DNA of 42,932 nucleotides from NCBI GenBank assembly GCA_030039165.1, contig JASHQM010000190.1:1-42932 (forward strand), read 5' to 3'. Each line of letters starts with the position of its first letter. Position 1 is the first letter of the stretch. This DNA comes from Candidatus Sulfotelmatobacter sp. Lineage in GTDB: Bacteria; Acidobacteriota; Terriglobia; Terriglobales; Acidobacteriaceae. Positions 1 through 9,120 of the stretch are shown one piece after another. Position numbers and translations under genes: made by a program. The notes beneath the pieces were generated by a model. It was not told the origin of the DNA, did no database searches, and saw only the letters and a program-made list of their open reading frames with translations.

Positions 1-405
1 GGAGATGCCGGAGGTATGCGTCAGCAGGTTGTAAACCGTAATCTTGTCCCATGACGCCGGGGCTTCGGGAAAGTATTTTCTGATCGAGTCGTCGGTTTTC
101 AGTTTGCCCCGGTCTTCGAGCAGCAGTACCGCGGCAGCCGTAAATTGCTTAGTCATCGAAGCAATATTGAACTTGGTCGTAGAGGAATTCGGAATGCCCC
201 ACTCCAGGTCGGCCATCCCATAACTCTGCTTGAAGATGACTTTTCCACGTTTCGCCACCAGCACGCTGCCCATGAACATCTGGGCGTCGACGTAAGGCTG
301 TACGATCTGCTGCATGCGCTCGACCGTAGTTTGGGCGGTACAAGCAGCGGCCAAGGACGCGACGGAAATTATCAACACCAACGGATGGAAATTACGGTTT
401 GACAT
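1..405 (-). CDS. Serine hydrolase, beta-lactamase/class C-like (3' part outside window)
   Basis: The first 135 residues are present and the gene runs off the left edge. A short N-terminal hydrophobic segment ends in Ala-Ala-Ala-Cys-Thr-Ala-Gln, so the protein is exported. Cys22 could be a weak lipobox cysteine or lie next to a signal-peptidase I site. The catalytic Ser-x-x-Lys motif is visible as Ser-Met-Thr-Lys (residues 83-86) in the context NIASMTKQFTAAAV, followed by LLEDRGKL and ITVYNLLTHTSGIS. This order is typical of the serine beta-lactamase/penicillin-binding-protein-like esterase family. The start is supported by GGAGG seven bases upstream of ATG. True substrate (peptide, ester or beta-lactam) cannot be told from this part; the Tyr and Lys/His-Thr-Gly motifs lie outside the window. 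Confidence 0.85.
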   Translation of the reverse strand, partial: MSNRNFHPLVLIISVASLAAACTAQTTVERMQQIVQPYVDAQMFMGSVLVAKRGKVIFKQSYGMADLEWGIPNSSTTKFNIASMTKQFTAAAVLLLEDRGKLKTDDSIRKYFPEAPASWDKITVYNLLTHTSGIS

Positions 406-474
406 CGCGGAACCTCCATAGCCGCGAGAGCCAGGGCGCCCTCACAACAGCCGGCAGGACGCCGGCGCGGGCGT

Positions 475-1245
475 CTAAAATCCCATGATGTTATACCCGC
501 AATCGACGAAAATCACTTCGCCGGTAATTCCGCTGCTGGCATCGGACGCGAGAAAAACCCCGGTCGACCCCACCTCTTGCACTTCTACATTGCGGCCGAG
601 CGGGGCGTGCTCGGCGTGGGCTTTCAGCATGTCTCCAAAGCCCGAGATGCCGCGCGCAGCCAGGGTTTTCACAGGCCCAGCTGAAATCGCGTTCACCCGA
701 ATCTTTTTCTTTCCAAATTCGTATGCCAGATAACGAACGGAACATTCGAGTGCCGCTTTGGCTACGGCCATCACGTTGTAGCGGGGCACGACTTTCTCCG
801 AAGCATAGTAGGTCATCGTCATGATCGAGCCGCCATCTTCCATGAGCGGAGCTGCGGCGCGCGAGACGGCGATCAGCGAATAGACGCTTACATCCATCGC
901 GATGCGAAAGCCTTCGCGCGTGGTGTTGATGAAATCGCCCTTGAGCTCGTCGGCTGGTGCGAAGGCGACGGAATGCACCAGCGTGTGCAGTTTGCCGTAG
1001 CGCTCTTTGAGCGTGGCAAACAATCGATCGATCTCTTCATCTTTGCTCACGTCGCACATATAGGCCTCGGCGCCGGGAAGCGAAAGAATAAGGTCTTTCG
1101 CTTCCTGCTCGAGGCGCTCGTTCTGATAGGTAATTGCTAACTTCATGCCGGCGGAATGAAGTCCCTGCGCGATCGACCACGCGATCGAACGCTTGTTGGC
1201 GACTCCGAAGACGACGGCGTTACGGCCTTGAAGGTCAGAAGACAT
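475..1245 (-). CDS. fabI: Enoyl-[acyl-carrier-protein] reductase (NADH)
   Basis: This enzyme reduces trans-2-enoyl-ACP in the last step of each fatty-acid elongation cycle in the cytoplasm. The 256-residue length is normal for FabI. The divergent SDR cofactor loop reads GVANKRSIAW (residues 14-23). The catalytic pair is Tyr156-x6-Lys163 with the extra Tyr146, in the segment YYASEKVVPRYNVMAVAKAAL, exactly the FabI spacing rather than the YxxxK of ordinary SDRs. The C-terminus GEVIFVDCGYNIMG is also typical. The start has TAGGAG upstream. The gene precedes the serine hydrolase on the same strand with a GC-rich hairpin (about 441-457) between them, and nothing suggests they act together. Confidence 0.97.
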   Translation of the reverse strand: MSSDLQGRNAVVFGVANKRSIAWSIAQGLHSAGMKLAITYQNERLEQEAKDLILSLPGAEAYMCDVSKDEEIDRLFATLKERYGKLHTLVHSVAFAPADELKGDFINTTREGFRIAMDVSVYSLIAVSRAAAPLMEDGGSIMTMTYYASEKVVPRYNVMAVAKAALECSVRYLAYEFGKKKIRVNAISAGPVKTLAARGISGFGDMLKAHAEHAPLGRNVEVQEVGSTGVFLASDASSGITGEVIFVDCGYNIMGF

Positions 1246-1463
1246 GCGTGCTCCTAGGAAAGGAAGAATTTACCACGGAGACACCCTTGGGCTCACTGTG
1301 CTCGCTCAGGGCAGGCTCCGGAACGGAGAAGAATCAGGGATCCTTCATCTCTGTGGCTCCGCAACTCCGTAGTGAAGTGACGGTTGCTCTTGCGCGTTGC
1401 CGCATTCGGCGCTACGATTCGCGTGCTGGCGAAAGTGCATTCTGATCTCCGCCGAGGTGTCCT

Positions 1464-2621
1464 ATGAAGAAGCGCCACGCACGCTGGCCGAGAATTTCTT
1501 CCACTCTCTTATGTTGCCTTTTCTGCGCCGCCTTCGCCCGGGCGCAAACGGATAAAATCGTCATTCCTGCTGGCACGCCCGAGGACCACGATCTCCAGGC
1601 CATCTCGAACGAACAGGATGCGGCCAAAAAACAGGCCATGTACCAGGACTTCGTGCAGAAATATTCTACGAATCCGGCAGCCGTGGCCTACGGCAACTGG
1701 CAGATTTCGCAGGCGTATCAAACCTCGGGCGATCTGAACAAGGCGATGGACTATGGCGATAAGGCGCTGGCCGGCTCTCCTCACAATCTTGACATTCTGG
1801 TTTCGCAGGCGAGCATCGCGGAGCAGGCCAAAGATAACGCGCGGCTGATGACTTATGTTGCCAAGGGAGGCGAGGTCTGCAACTCCATCGGCAAGCAGAA
1901 AAAGCCGGATGGTATGAGCGACGACGATTTTAACCGCCAGATCGTGGAAGAAAAGAACGGCGCGAAAAACGGTTGTGATTTTCTCGAGTCCGCGGGATTC
2001 AACGCCATCGCCGGCGAGAATGATCCCAAGAGCCGTATGGCGGAGATCGAGAGTTTTTCCGCGGCGTTCCCCGACTCGAAGTTTTCCAACGATGTCGCCA
2101 GCTACGCCATGTACACGTTGGGGCCGGGACAGTTGAACGATCAGGCGCGGCTGTTTGCCTACGGCGAGAAAACTCTGGCGGCAAATCCTAACTCGCTGCC
2201 GGCCTTGCTGCTGTTGGCCGGATCGTATGTCGACGATCCGAAGGCGGGCAGCCTGGCAAAAGCGATTACGTACTCGCAGAAAGCCATTGCGGTGGCCAAA
2301 GCGGACGCACCGGATGCCGATAAAGCTCGCAGACTTTCCGGGGGAATGGCGCATTCAATTTTGGGCTACGCCTACATTAAGCAGGATAAAACCCAGGCAG
2401 CCATCCCTGAACTAAAGTCAGGAGCCGCACTGCTGAAGGGACAGGACGATCAGCAGTATTCGATCGCTCTCTATCGCCTGGGATTCGCTTACGCCAAGTT
2501 AAACCGCATGAATGAAGCGCGCGAAGTGCTAATGGAAGCGGTGAAGATTTCCGGCCCTGTGCAGGCGATGTCCCAGGACCTGCTGGCGAAGGTGAACGGA
2601 GCAAGGGCGAAGGGCCATTGA
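1464..2621 (+). CDS. Secreted tetratricopeptide-repeat protein
   Basis: The product is 385 residues. It begins with a basic region and hydrophobic core (SSTLLCCLFCAAFARAQ), a signal peptide likely cut after Ala27, so it is periplasmic. The mature part is helical and holds TPR-like units, for example around YGNWQISQAYQTSGDLNKAMDYGDKALAGSPHN, FAYGEKTLAANPNSLPALLLLAGSY and YSIALYRLGFAYAKLNRMNEAREVLMEAV. TPRs bind other proteins and the partner is unknown. GAGGTG lies just before ATG. A weak sigma-70-like pair (TTGCGC at 1390, TACGAT at 1413, 17-base spacer) precedes it. Secreted TPR proteins of this kind are common in Acidobacteriota. No specific role can be assigned. Confidence 0.88.
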   Translation: MKKRHARWPRISSTLLCCLFCAAFARAQTDKIVIPAGTPEDHDLQAISNEQDAAKKQAMYQDFVQKYSTNPAAVAYGNWQISQAYQTSGDLNKAMDYGDKALAGSPHNLDILVSQASIAEQAKDNARLMTYVAKGGEVCNSIGKQKKPDGMSDDDFNRQIVEEKNGAKNGCDFLESAGFNAIAGENDPKSRMAEIESFSAAFPDSKFSNDVASYAMYTLGPGQLNDQARLFAYGEKTLAANPNSLPALLLLAGSYVDDPKAGSLAKAITYSQKAIAVAKADAPDADKARRLSGGMAHSILGYAYIKQDKTQAAIPELKSGAALLKGQDDQQYSIALYRLGFAYAKLNRMNEAREVLMEAVKISGPVQAMSQDLLAKVNGARAKGH

Positions 2622-2661
2622 TGGGAGTGGCCGCAGTTTCAGGAATTCCTAATCGTCGCGG

Positions 2662-2708
2662 CGTCATTCCAACGCTCCACGCTTCACCAGCGGGGCGAGG
2701 AATCTCGC
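2662..2708. repeat. REP-like intergenic palindromic element
   Basis: CGTCATTCC at 2662-2670 and GAGGAATCTCGC at 2697-2708 form the two ends of a short imperfect inverted structure between convergent genes. The same end motifs recur near 19.6, 22.4, 26.9 and 30.1 kb in this window. Confidence 0.45.
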
Positions 2709-2734
2709 GGCGAAGCGATTCGGCCTGCCTTGCT

Positions 2735-3472
2735 TCAAGGTTTCACTAACTCCTCCGATAGCAGCTGCGCTTTCTGCGCCAGGCTGTGGGCGAGATCGGC
2801 ATCTCCGGAGCTGGTTGCGGCTTTCGACTGTTTCAGGAACTGCTTGACCTGGTTCACCATTTCCTGCTGGCTGGAGCTCAAGTCGCGGCCCTCGACCTTT
2901 TTCAAATTATCTTCCGTATTGGCGGTGAGCTGCTCCGTCGAGCGCTTCTGCGCGGCTTGCTGAGCGCTGCTATCAGGGCTCAGCTGGATAGCAGGTTCGC
3001 GTGCGCCGCCATTGCGCACGATTTTTTTGGGAGGCGGGCAGGGCTTTGTGGCCGCGGTGCTTTCTGCGGCGGAAGTACCGGACCCAGAAGTGGTGGCGGC
3101 CGTGTCGGCCGCGGAGGTTGTGCCAGGTGTGTTCGCAGGGTTGGCCGGCGTAGGAGTGATATCTGAACAACCGGGCGGTAGAACCTTCTTGTGATGCCAG
3201 ATGTGGTGTTTCTTCGCCGTCGTAGAGGAACTACCCGGCGGAGTGGTCGAGGTTTGCGTGGATGGCGTTGTTTGCGCGGGCGTGCTCGTCTGTGGCGATT
3301 GGGTTGCCTCCGCCAGGAAGCCGGGATAGAAAGAGAGCGTCTGCGCGTGAACGCCTCCCAAACCCCACAAATACATCCCGAGGATTGCGGCCAGAGTCAT
3401 AATCAATCCCACGGCGAAGATTGGAAATCGGAGGACATTGGTTGCCCCACCCGGCTCATCCGGTTGCCGCAA
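2735..3472 (-). CDS. Membrane-anchored Ser/Thr/Pro-rich protein linked to a two-component system
   Basis: I do not recognise a family. With the TTG start chosen here (one base after the kinase stop codon) the product is 245 residues. It has a cytoplasmic tip, one hydrophobic segment at about residues 17-36 (IFAVGLIMTLAAILGMYLWG), then HAQ, which could also be a cleavage site. A low-complexity stretch rich in Ser, Thr, Pro and Ala follows (about 40-150). The C-terminus is helical and charged and may form a coiled coil (from about AQQAAQKRSTEQLTANTEDN onward). There is no in-frame ATG before the hydrophobic core and no clear ribosome site. The start could instead be GTG within the core, and translational coupling to the kinase is likely. 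The open frame continues upstream inside the kinase gene, but that part is antiparallel noise in another frame. Confidence 0.7.
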   Translation of the reverse strand: MRQPDEPGGATNVLRFPIFAVGLIMTLAAILGMYLWGLGGVHAQTLSFYPGFLAEATQSPQTSTPAQTTPSTQTSTTPPGSSSTTAKKHHIWHHKKVLPPGCSDITPTPANPANTPGTTSAADTAATTSGSGTSAAESTAATKPCPPPKKIVRNGGAREPAIQLSPDSSAQQAAQKRSTEQLTANTEDNLKKVEGRDLSSSQQEMVNQVKQFLKQSKAATSSGDADLAHSLAQKAQLLSEELVKP

Positions 3473-3473
3473 T

Positions 3474-5336
3474 TTATATTTGGCTTGCAGCCGGTTCTGG
3501 TTCGCGCGCCAGGTTCGGCGCCGCGAGCGGCAGGCGGAAGCGAAAGGTCGTGCCCTCACCTTCTCTCGACTCAAATTCCACCGACCCGTAGTGCCACTCG
3601 AGAATCTGATAAGTCTGCGCCAGGCCGATGCCGCTGCCTTCTTTCTTCGTACTGAAATAGAGCTCAAAAATTTTGTCCTGCAGCTCGCGCGGGATGCCCG
3701 CACCCTGATCGCGTACCTCGGCAATTACCGAGTGCTCCTCGCGGCGAGCCGCAATCAGCAGCTCGCCTCCCTGCGGCATGGCTTGTATGCCATTGAGCAC
3801 CACATTGAGAAGCGCCTGTTTCATGAAATCCTGATCGGCCTTGATGGGAAGCGTCTCATCGGGCAGATCGCGTTGAATGTTAACCCCATGTTGCTCGGCA
3901 TCGGGCGCGGCGAGCACAGCCACGTCGTCTATCAGCCGTCGCATATCTACGTCGACCAGGCGCAGCTCGCGGGCGCGCATAAAGTCGATCAGAGTTTGTA
4001 CTACGCGATCGAGGCGATGAATCTCGTTGCCGATAATATCCATGTGGCGGCGGGTATCGGGATCCAGCTTGGCCAGCTTGTTTTGCAACAGCTGCAAGTG
4101 CAAAACGATGGAGTTGATGGGGTTCTTCACCTCGTGCGCAACCCCTCCGGTGACCCGGCCGCTGGCGGAAAGACGGCGCGACATTTCGATTTCGTCGCCG
4201 ATGCGGCGCACCGATTCAGTGTCGCGCATGGTCAGCAGCGCGCCGATTTGCGTGCTCTTCTCCTGTACAAAATCGAGGGACACCTGTACGCGCTTGCCGG
4301 CCGCAGCGCCAAACTCGCGCTGCGCCAGCGGCTTGCGATGGGCAAAGGCGTCGAGCACGGCAACTCCCAGCGCACTGTCGTGGGCGAAGATATCCTTTAC
4401 TGTCTTGCCCAGCAACTCGCTGCGCGGCCGGGCAAGAAAGCGTTCGACCGGAGCACTCACCAGAACCACGCGAGAGTCGCGCGTGAAAAGCATCAGGCCA
4501 TCCTGCAGCTTGGACATGAGCTGGTCCACGTTATCCTTCAGAGCGGCGAAGATCTCGCGGCTGTCGCGCATCTGGCGTCCCAGATTGGCGATCTTCAGTG
4601 TGACCAGCCCGAATTCGTCGTGTTCCGACTCATCGCCGGACAAAGCTTCAGCTTCGCCAGCGCTGACACTATCGAGATTGCGGCTGATTGCTCTTAGTGG
4701 GCCGAGAGCGATGTTGGAGACGCCGGCGGCTAGAAAGAACGAAAGGCAGATCGCAGCCACGGAGAGGTAAAGTGCGCGCATCAGCGGCGGGGTGATCTCG
4801 CTCTTCAGGAATACCGTTGAAACGCCGATGCGAACCATGCCAAACGGGACTGCATTCAAAAACAGAGGCGCGCTTACGTCGTAGACCGATGGGTCGTATA
4901 CGGATCTTAACTGCCGGCGAAAGTGCGCCCGCCTGACCTCCGAAAACCGTGGACGCTCGGGGATTACCTTACCTGGCTGTTGGGAGGTCGTCAGTAACGC
5001 CTTGCCATTAGCGTCCACAATGGAAACGTCATAGACATACGGCCAGAGGGCGATATCCGACTGCATGTTATTGAGAATATTCGTGTCCATCGGCAGATAC
5101 TCGCTGATGGCGCGGCGTACGGCTTCGGGGTTGTTAGTGTCGACGCGTGTGCTGCTCAAGTCGGGCAAGTCGTTTCCAGCAAAATAGGCGAGCTGTTTGG
5201 CCAGACGGTCAGCGCCTTCATAGGCATTGGCGATGTGCTGAGCGAGGATCTGCGAGATGTAGAAGTAGGAAAAAGCCACGGCCATCACTGTGACCAGCAA
5301 GGTGATGGCAAAAACGATAGTGATTTTCCGTCGCAT
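3474..5336 (-). CDS. Membrane sensor histidine kinase (HAMP-PAS-HisKA-HATPase)
   Basis: This 620-residue kinase is probably the partner of the NtrC-type regulator just upstream. Order: TM1 (about 5-28), extracytoplasmic sensor region (29-185), TM2 (190-212), HAMP (about 211-265), PAS-like domain (about 268-375), a HisKA domain with phospho-acceptor His401 in GGVAHEVKNPINSI, and an ATP-binding domain with N box NVVLNGIQAMP (about 511), G1 DQGAGIP (543-549) and G2 GSGIGL (567-572). The layout resembles the AtoS/ZraS/NtrB group that pairs with sigma-54 activators. The sensor ligand is unknown. The next gene starts one base after its stop, so the two are probably co-translated. No strong ribosome site precedes the ATG. 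Confidence 0.93.
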   Translation of the reverse strand: MRRKITIVFAITLLVTVMAVAFSYFYISQILAQHIANAYEGADRLAKQLAYFAGNDLPDLSSTRVDTNNPEAVRRAISEYLPMDTNILNNMQSDIALWPYVYDVSIVDANGKALLTTSQQPGKVIPERPRFSEVRRAHFRRQLRSVYDPSVYDVSAPLFLNAVPFGMVRIGVSTVFLKSEITPPLMRALYLSVAAICLSFFLAAGVSNIALGPLRAISRNLDSVSAGEAEALSGDESEHDEFGLVTLKIANLGRQMRDSREIFAALKDNVDQLMSKLQDGLMLFTRDSRVVLVSAPVERFLARPRSELLGKTVKDIFAHDSALGVAVLDAFAHRKPLAQREFGAAAGKRVQVSLDFVQEKSTQIGALLTMRDTESVRRIGDEIEMSRRLSASGRVTGGVAHEVKNPINSIVLHLQLLQNKLAKLDPDTRRHMDIIGNEIHRLDRVVQTLIDFMRARELRLVDVDMRRLIDDVAVLAAPDAEQHGVNIQRDLPDETLPIKADQDFMKQALLNVVLNGIQAMPQGGELLIAARREEHSVIAEVRDQGAGIPRELQDKIFELYFSTKKEGSGIGLAQTYQILEWHYGSVEFESREGEGTTFRFRLPLAAPNLAREPEPAASQI

Positions 5337-5486
5337 GGCGAAAAGCAGCTGTCAGTCGCCAGTACTCAGTTCCAGTTTTCGCTTCTGAGCGCCCGGTTGC
5401 CAGCGGTTGACACGATTTAGAGACTAGGCCGCGAACCCGGAGTTTCTTAAGCAGTGCCCCTGTCCAGCGAAATTATAGAGTACCGC

Positions 5487-6887
5487 TTAAGCTTCCTCTT
5501 TTTCAGAAACCGAATCGGCGGCAACGCTCCCATATTCCTTTAACTTATTATGCAGCGTTTTCAGGCTAATGCCGAGAATTTCCGCGGCCTTGGTCTTATT
5601 ATTATTCGTCGACTGCAAGGTTTTGAGAATCAACATCTTTTCGGCTTCGCCAACCGTGGTGCCCACGCCCAGGCGCACGGCATCGGGGTCATTGGCCGCG
5701 GGGCGCAGCGGGGGTTGGCCGAAGCCCGGCGGAAGATGCTTGGTTTCGATCATACCGCTCTCGCACACAATCACCGCCCGCTCGATGGTGTTGCGCAGCT
5801 CGCGCACGTTTCCCGGCCACGAATAATTGTTGAACTGATTCATCACGGCTTCGCTGACGGCGGCGACTTTACGGCCATGTTTCTCGCTCATTTCGGCGAG
5901 CAGCAGATCGACCAGGTCGGCGAGATCTTCCTTGTGCTCGCGCAACGGCGGCATGTGAATATTGAAAACGTTGAGCCGGTAATAGAGATCGCTGCGCAGT
6001 TCTCCCGCGGCAACGGCTTCCTCGGGAGTCTTATTGGTCGCCGCCAGCACGCGCACGTCGACCGTGGTTTCCACTTTACTCCCCAGCCGACGCAGCTTGT
6101 GATCCTCGAGCACACGCAGCAGCTTGGCTTGTGTGGCTACCGGCATTTCGCCGATTTCGTCGAGCAGAATCGTGCCCCCTTCGGCTAACTCGAAGCAGCC
6201 GGTACGGCGCTCAAGTGCTCCTGTGAAAGCACCTTTTTCGTGGCCAAAAATCTCGCTCTCGATCAGCGTTTCCGGAATGGCGGCGCAGTTGATGGCAACG
6301 AATGGCCGTTCGCGCCGCGCGCTTAACTGATGGATGGTGCGGGCCACTAATTCTTTTCCAGTGCCGCTGGCTCCCGTGATCAGAACCGACGCCGTGCTTG
6401 GCGCCACTAACTCGATCAGGCGAAAGATCTCCTGCATCTTGCGGGAGGAGCCACGTAACTCGCCGAGCGACCCCGAATCGCGCAATTTTCGCCGCGCGGT
6501 CTCCAGTTCCGCACGTGTCCCCACTAGTATGGAGGCATTTTGCAACATGGTGCGCAGGCGGTTGGTATCGATCGGTTTGGTGATGTAGTCATAAGCGCCC
6601 ATGCGCATGGCCTGCACTGCGCTATCGATGGTCCCCTGCGCGGTAACCATAATTACCGCCATTGCCTGCGATTGCTCGGCCAGTTTTCCCAGTAATTCGA
6701 TTCCCCCCATGCGCGGCATTTTCAAGTCAGTCACCACAATGGCCGGACCCCATTGCTCCGCTTTGGCCAAGCCCTCAACACCGTCGCGGGCGGTTTCGGC
6801 CCTGTAGCCCCATGAAGAAACAAGCTCAGCCAGACCGGTGCGTTCGTTTTCTTCGTCTTCAACGATTAGTACTTTTTCCTGACTCAT
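5487..6887 (-). CDS. Sigma-54-dependent response regulator, NtrC family
   Basis: From this start (MSQEKVLIVEDEEN) the protein has 466 residues. The receiver domain carries the acidic pair at 11-12 and phospho-acceptor Asp54 (VVTDLKMP). The AAA+ domain has Walker A GASGTGKE and the sigma-54-contact loop GAFTGA in GHEKGAFTGALERR. The Fis-type helix-turn-helix at the C-terminus reads AEILGISLKTLHNKLKEYG. Phosphorylated, it should drive sigma-54 promoters by ATP hydrolysis. An ATG two codons earlier (6893) and another at 7007 are in frame; I chose the start by alignment to the receiver fold because no ribosome site decides it. It lies 150 bases upstream of its presumed kinase. A sigma-54-like site upstream (about 7043-7059) would fit autoregulation. 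Confidence 0.93.
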   Translation of the reverse strand: MSQEKVLIVEDEENERTGLAELVSSWGYRAETARDGVEGLAKAEQWGPAIVVTDLKMPRMGGIELLGKLAEQSQAMAVIMVTAQGTIDSAVQAMRMGAYDYITKPIDTNRLRTMLQNASILVGTRAELETARRKLRDSGSLGELRGSSRKMQEIFRLIELVAPSTASVLITGASGTGKELVARTIHQLSARRERPFVAINCAAIPETLIESEIFGHEKGAFTGALERRTGCFELAEGGTILLDEIGEMPVATQAKLLRVLEDHKLRRLGSKVETTVDVRVLAATNKTPEEAVAAGELRSDLYYRLNVFNIHMPPLREHKEDLADLVDLLLAEMSEKHGRKVAAVSEAVMNQFNNYSWPGNVRELRNTIERAVIVCESGMIETKHLPPGFGQPPLRPAANDPDAVRLGVGTTVGEAEKMLILKTLQSTNNNKTKAAEILGISLKTLHNKLKEYGSVAADSVSEKEEA

Positions 6888-7042
6888 GGCCATGCCGGGG
6901 AAACTTGCATTTTGCTTATACTTCCCCGCAGTACTTACCATACGCGGCCCAGTTGCCGCCGAGCAAGGCGTCACGAGCCGAGGATGGGCTCTCTCTGGGT
7001 TTTTCATTGCGCTTGTGAAAAACTCGGCTCGCGCGCAGAGAT

Positions 7043-7059
7043 TGCGTTAGAATTGCCAG
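7043..7059 (-). promoter_or_regulatory. Possible sigma-54 (-24/-12) site upstream of the NtrC-type regulator
   Basis: On the minus strand CTGGCA is followed by GC with exactly ten bases between GG and GC, then AA. The -24 half matches the consensus well. The -12 half has AC instead of TT before GC, so it is imperfect. It faces the regulator gene, whose product works with sigma-54. Confidence 0.3.
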
Positions 7060-7162
7060 TTTCCCAGTAGACCCAGTCGTTGTTTCACTCCTGCGTTTCG
7101 CTTCTAAGCAGGGCCTGTGTGTTCTCGCGGGCGCAAACTACTGATCATCAAGAGGAGGAGAA

Positions 7163-8950
7163 ATGCTGCAATTTCCAGCTTTGAGCAAAGGCCTTACGAT
7201 AGTTGGCCTCACAGCGATTCTGGCGATGTTGCTGATTTCGAACTCTGCTCTGGCACAGAGCGATTCGACTCCAACGTGGGACGTTTTTGTAGGATATCAG
7301 TGGCTGCATCCCGGTGGGACCGTGCCAACACCCGGAGGAGACCCACTCAACCCCACACCTTTCAAAATACCGGACATGAGCAGGGGTCTGGGCGGCGCCA
7401 TTACTTATAATTTCGATTCTCACTGGGGAGCGGAGTTCGACATTGGGCATAACTGGGGCAACAGCAACTATGAGAGCACGTACTCGGCTGGTCCCCGCTT
7501 TATGTGGCGCACGCCAAACGATGCCAATCTTTTTCTGCACGGCCTTCTGGGTTTGAATCGCGTAAACGTCAACGGTCTTAACACCAGCAATGGAATTGGA
7601 GCGCTGCTGGGAGGGGGAATGGATCTTCCGTTCACCAAGAGAATCGCCTGGCGCGTGTTCCAGGCAGACTACGTGTGGTCCCCCCACAATTACGCCGATT
7701 TCGCCGCTGCCCAGTTTCCTGATCTGCGCCGGCCATCGTTTGAGGGTGCGCGGTTGCGCACCGGAATCGTATTCAGTTGGGGTGGCGCTCCGTCGGCAGC
7801 TCCGGCCGCCACTTGCAGCGTGCAACCCAACGAAGTGATGGTCGGAGAACCTGTGGCGGCTACGGCTAGTGCCAGCAACTTCAACCCGAAGCACGACCTG
7901 GCCTACGATTGGAGCAGTAGTGGCGGCCGCATTACCGGGAACAAGACTACCGCCCAGATCGATACCACGAACGCGGCTCCCGGAAACTACACTGTGACCT
8001 GTCGTGTTACCGACCCCAAAGAGAAAAAGAACAACGTAGCCACGGCCTCGGCGAACTTTATCGTGAAACCGTTGCCGCCAAAGAATCCGCCAACGCTGTC
8101 GATTTCGGCGAGTCCCAGCAGTCTGCCTGCCGGCGAAACGGTGGCTTTGACCGCGAATTGCAGCAGTCCGGATGGAGTTTCGGTGAACGTCAGCAATTGG
8201 AGCACGACCGGCGGCACAATTTCGGGTAGTGGCAATTCGGCAACCCTGGCCACAACCGGCGCCTCGCCCGGTTCGGTTACGGTCAGCGCCAGTTGCACGG
8301 ATAACCGCGGGTTGACGAGTCAGGCCTCAACCCAAGTCATGGTCGAGAATCCGCCGCCCCCGCCGCCGAATCCTGAAGTCGTGCGTCTGGAAGCGCGGCT
8401 GGCTTTGCACAGCGTCTACTTCCCGACCAATCAGCCAACAGTGAGCAACCCCAAAGGTGGATTGCTGCCCAGCCAGCAAAAAACGCTGGTTTCGCTTGCA
8501 AGCGACTTCAAGGAATACTTGCAGAGCAAACCGGATGCCCACCTTATTCTTGGCGGCCACGCTGATCACCGCGGCTCCGCCGAATTGAACCAGGCGCTCT
8601 CCGAGCGCCGCGTCGACCGCGTCAAGGCCTTCCTGGTCGAGCAGGGAGTGCCGGAAGGGAATATCGAAACAAAAGGTTACGGCAAGGAAGATAACCTGAC
8701 GGATGAACAGGTGAAGGCTGAGGTGGAAAGCAACCCTGATCTGACTCCAAGTGAGCGGCAGAGGGTCCTCAAGAACATGGTGATAATCCGCATGGCGAGC
8801 AATCGCCGGGTGGACGTTACTCTGAGCACCACCGGGCAAACCTCGGTTCGGCAATTCCCGTTCAACACCACCGATGCGCTAACCTTGATCGGAGGCAGGG
8901 AGGGTGCGGCGAAAAAGAAACCCGCCAAACCCGCGCCGAAGCAACCGTAG
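7163..8950 (+). CDS. OmpA-family outer-membrane protein with beta-barrel and Ig-like domains
   Basis: The 595-residue product starts after AGAGGAGG and has a signal peptide ending ...NSALAQSD (about residue 31). Residues about 35-210 resemble an OmpA-like eight-stranded barrel (WDVFVGYQWLHPGG, YNFDSHWGAEFDIGHNWG, FSWGG ending). Next come two Ig-like/PKD-type repeats (about 215-310 and 315-410), each with paired cysteines (ATCSV...VTCRV and TANCSS...ASCTD). A proline hinge (PPPPPPNPE) leads to an OmpA C-terminal peptidoglycan-binding domain (about 415-570) with HLILGGHADHRGSAELNQALSERRVDRV. The tail is Lys/Pro/Ala-rich. It probably links the outer membrane to the cell wall. The gene is divergent from the two-component operon and ends at a strong terminator. 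Confidence 0.92.
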   Translation: MLQFPALSKGLTIVGLTAILAMLLISNSALAQSDSTPTWDVFVGYQWLHPGGTVPTPGGDPLNPTPFKIPDMSRGLGGAITYNFDSHWGAEFDIGHNWGNSNYESTYSAGPRFMWRTPNDANLFLHGLLGLNRVNVNGLNTSNGIGALLGGGMDLPFTKRIAWRVFQADYVWSPHNYADFAAAQFPDLRRPSFEGARLRTGIVFSWGGAPSAAPAATCSVQPNEVMVGEPVAATASASNFNPKHDLAYDWSSSGGRITGNKTTAQIDTTNAAPGNYTVTCRVTDPKEKKNNVATASANFIVKPLPPKNPPTLSISASPSSLPAGETVALTANCSSPDGVSVNVSNWSTTGGTISGSGNSATLATTGASPGSVTVSASCTDNRGLTSQASTQVMVENPPPPPPNPEVVRLEARLALHSVYFPTNQPTVSNPKGGLLPSQQKTLVSLASDFKEYLQSKPDAHLILGGHADHRGSAELNQALSERRVDRVKAFLVEQGVPEGNIETKGYGKEDNLTDEQVKAEVESNPDLTPSERQRVLKNMVIIRMASNRRVDVTLSTTGQTSVRQFPFNTTDALTLIGGREGAAKKKPAKPAPKQP

Positions 8951-8964
8951 GATTTGCACAACTC

Positions 8965-9000
8965 CGCGGAGGACGATTGCCGTCCTCCGCGATTTATTTA
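8965..9000 (+). terminator. Rho-independent terminator of the OmpA-family gene
   Basis: A perfect 11-base-pair stem (CGCGGAGGACG with CGTCCTCCGCG, loop ATTGC) is followed by ATTTATTTA, 14 bases after the stop codon. Confidence 0.88.
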
Positions 9001-9073
9001 CGACAGACCTACCAATTTCTACATACGTAGCTTGAGGCGCGGTTGTATGTACTTGATTCCACTACTTGTAGCT

Positions 9074-9090
9074 GTGGAACTTCATTTGCC
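9074..9090 (+). promoter_or_regulatory. Candidate sigma-54 promoter of the lipoprotein gene
   Basis: GTGGAACTTCATTTGCC has TGG and TTTGC elements with exactly ten bases between GG (9076-9077) and GC (9088-9089), as required for -24/-12 promoters. Transcription would begin near 9101, 20 bases before the ATG at 9121. The neighbouring genes encode a kinase and an NtrC-type activator. Confidence 0.5.
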
Positions 9091-9120
9091 ACTCCTCCCC
9101 AGCAAGAGATTCGGATCAAG

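Noticed and set aside
3438..4697. Long open frame antisense to the sensor kinase (about 420 codons)
   Set aside because: The kinase motifs on the other strand are complete; the antisense product has no recognisable domain and comes from codon bias.
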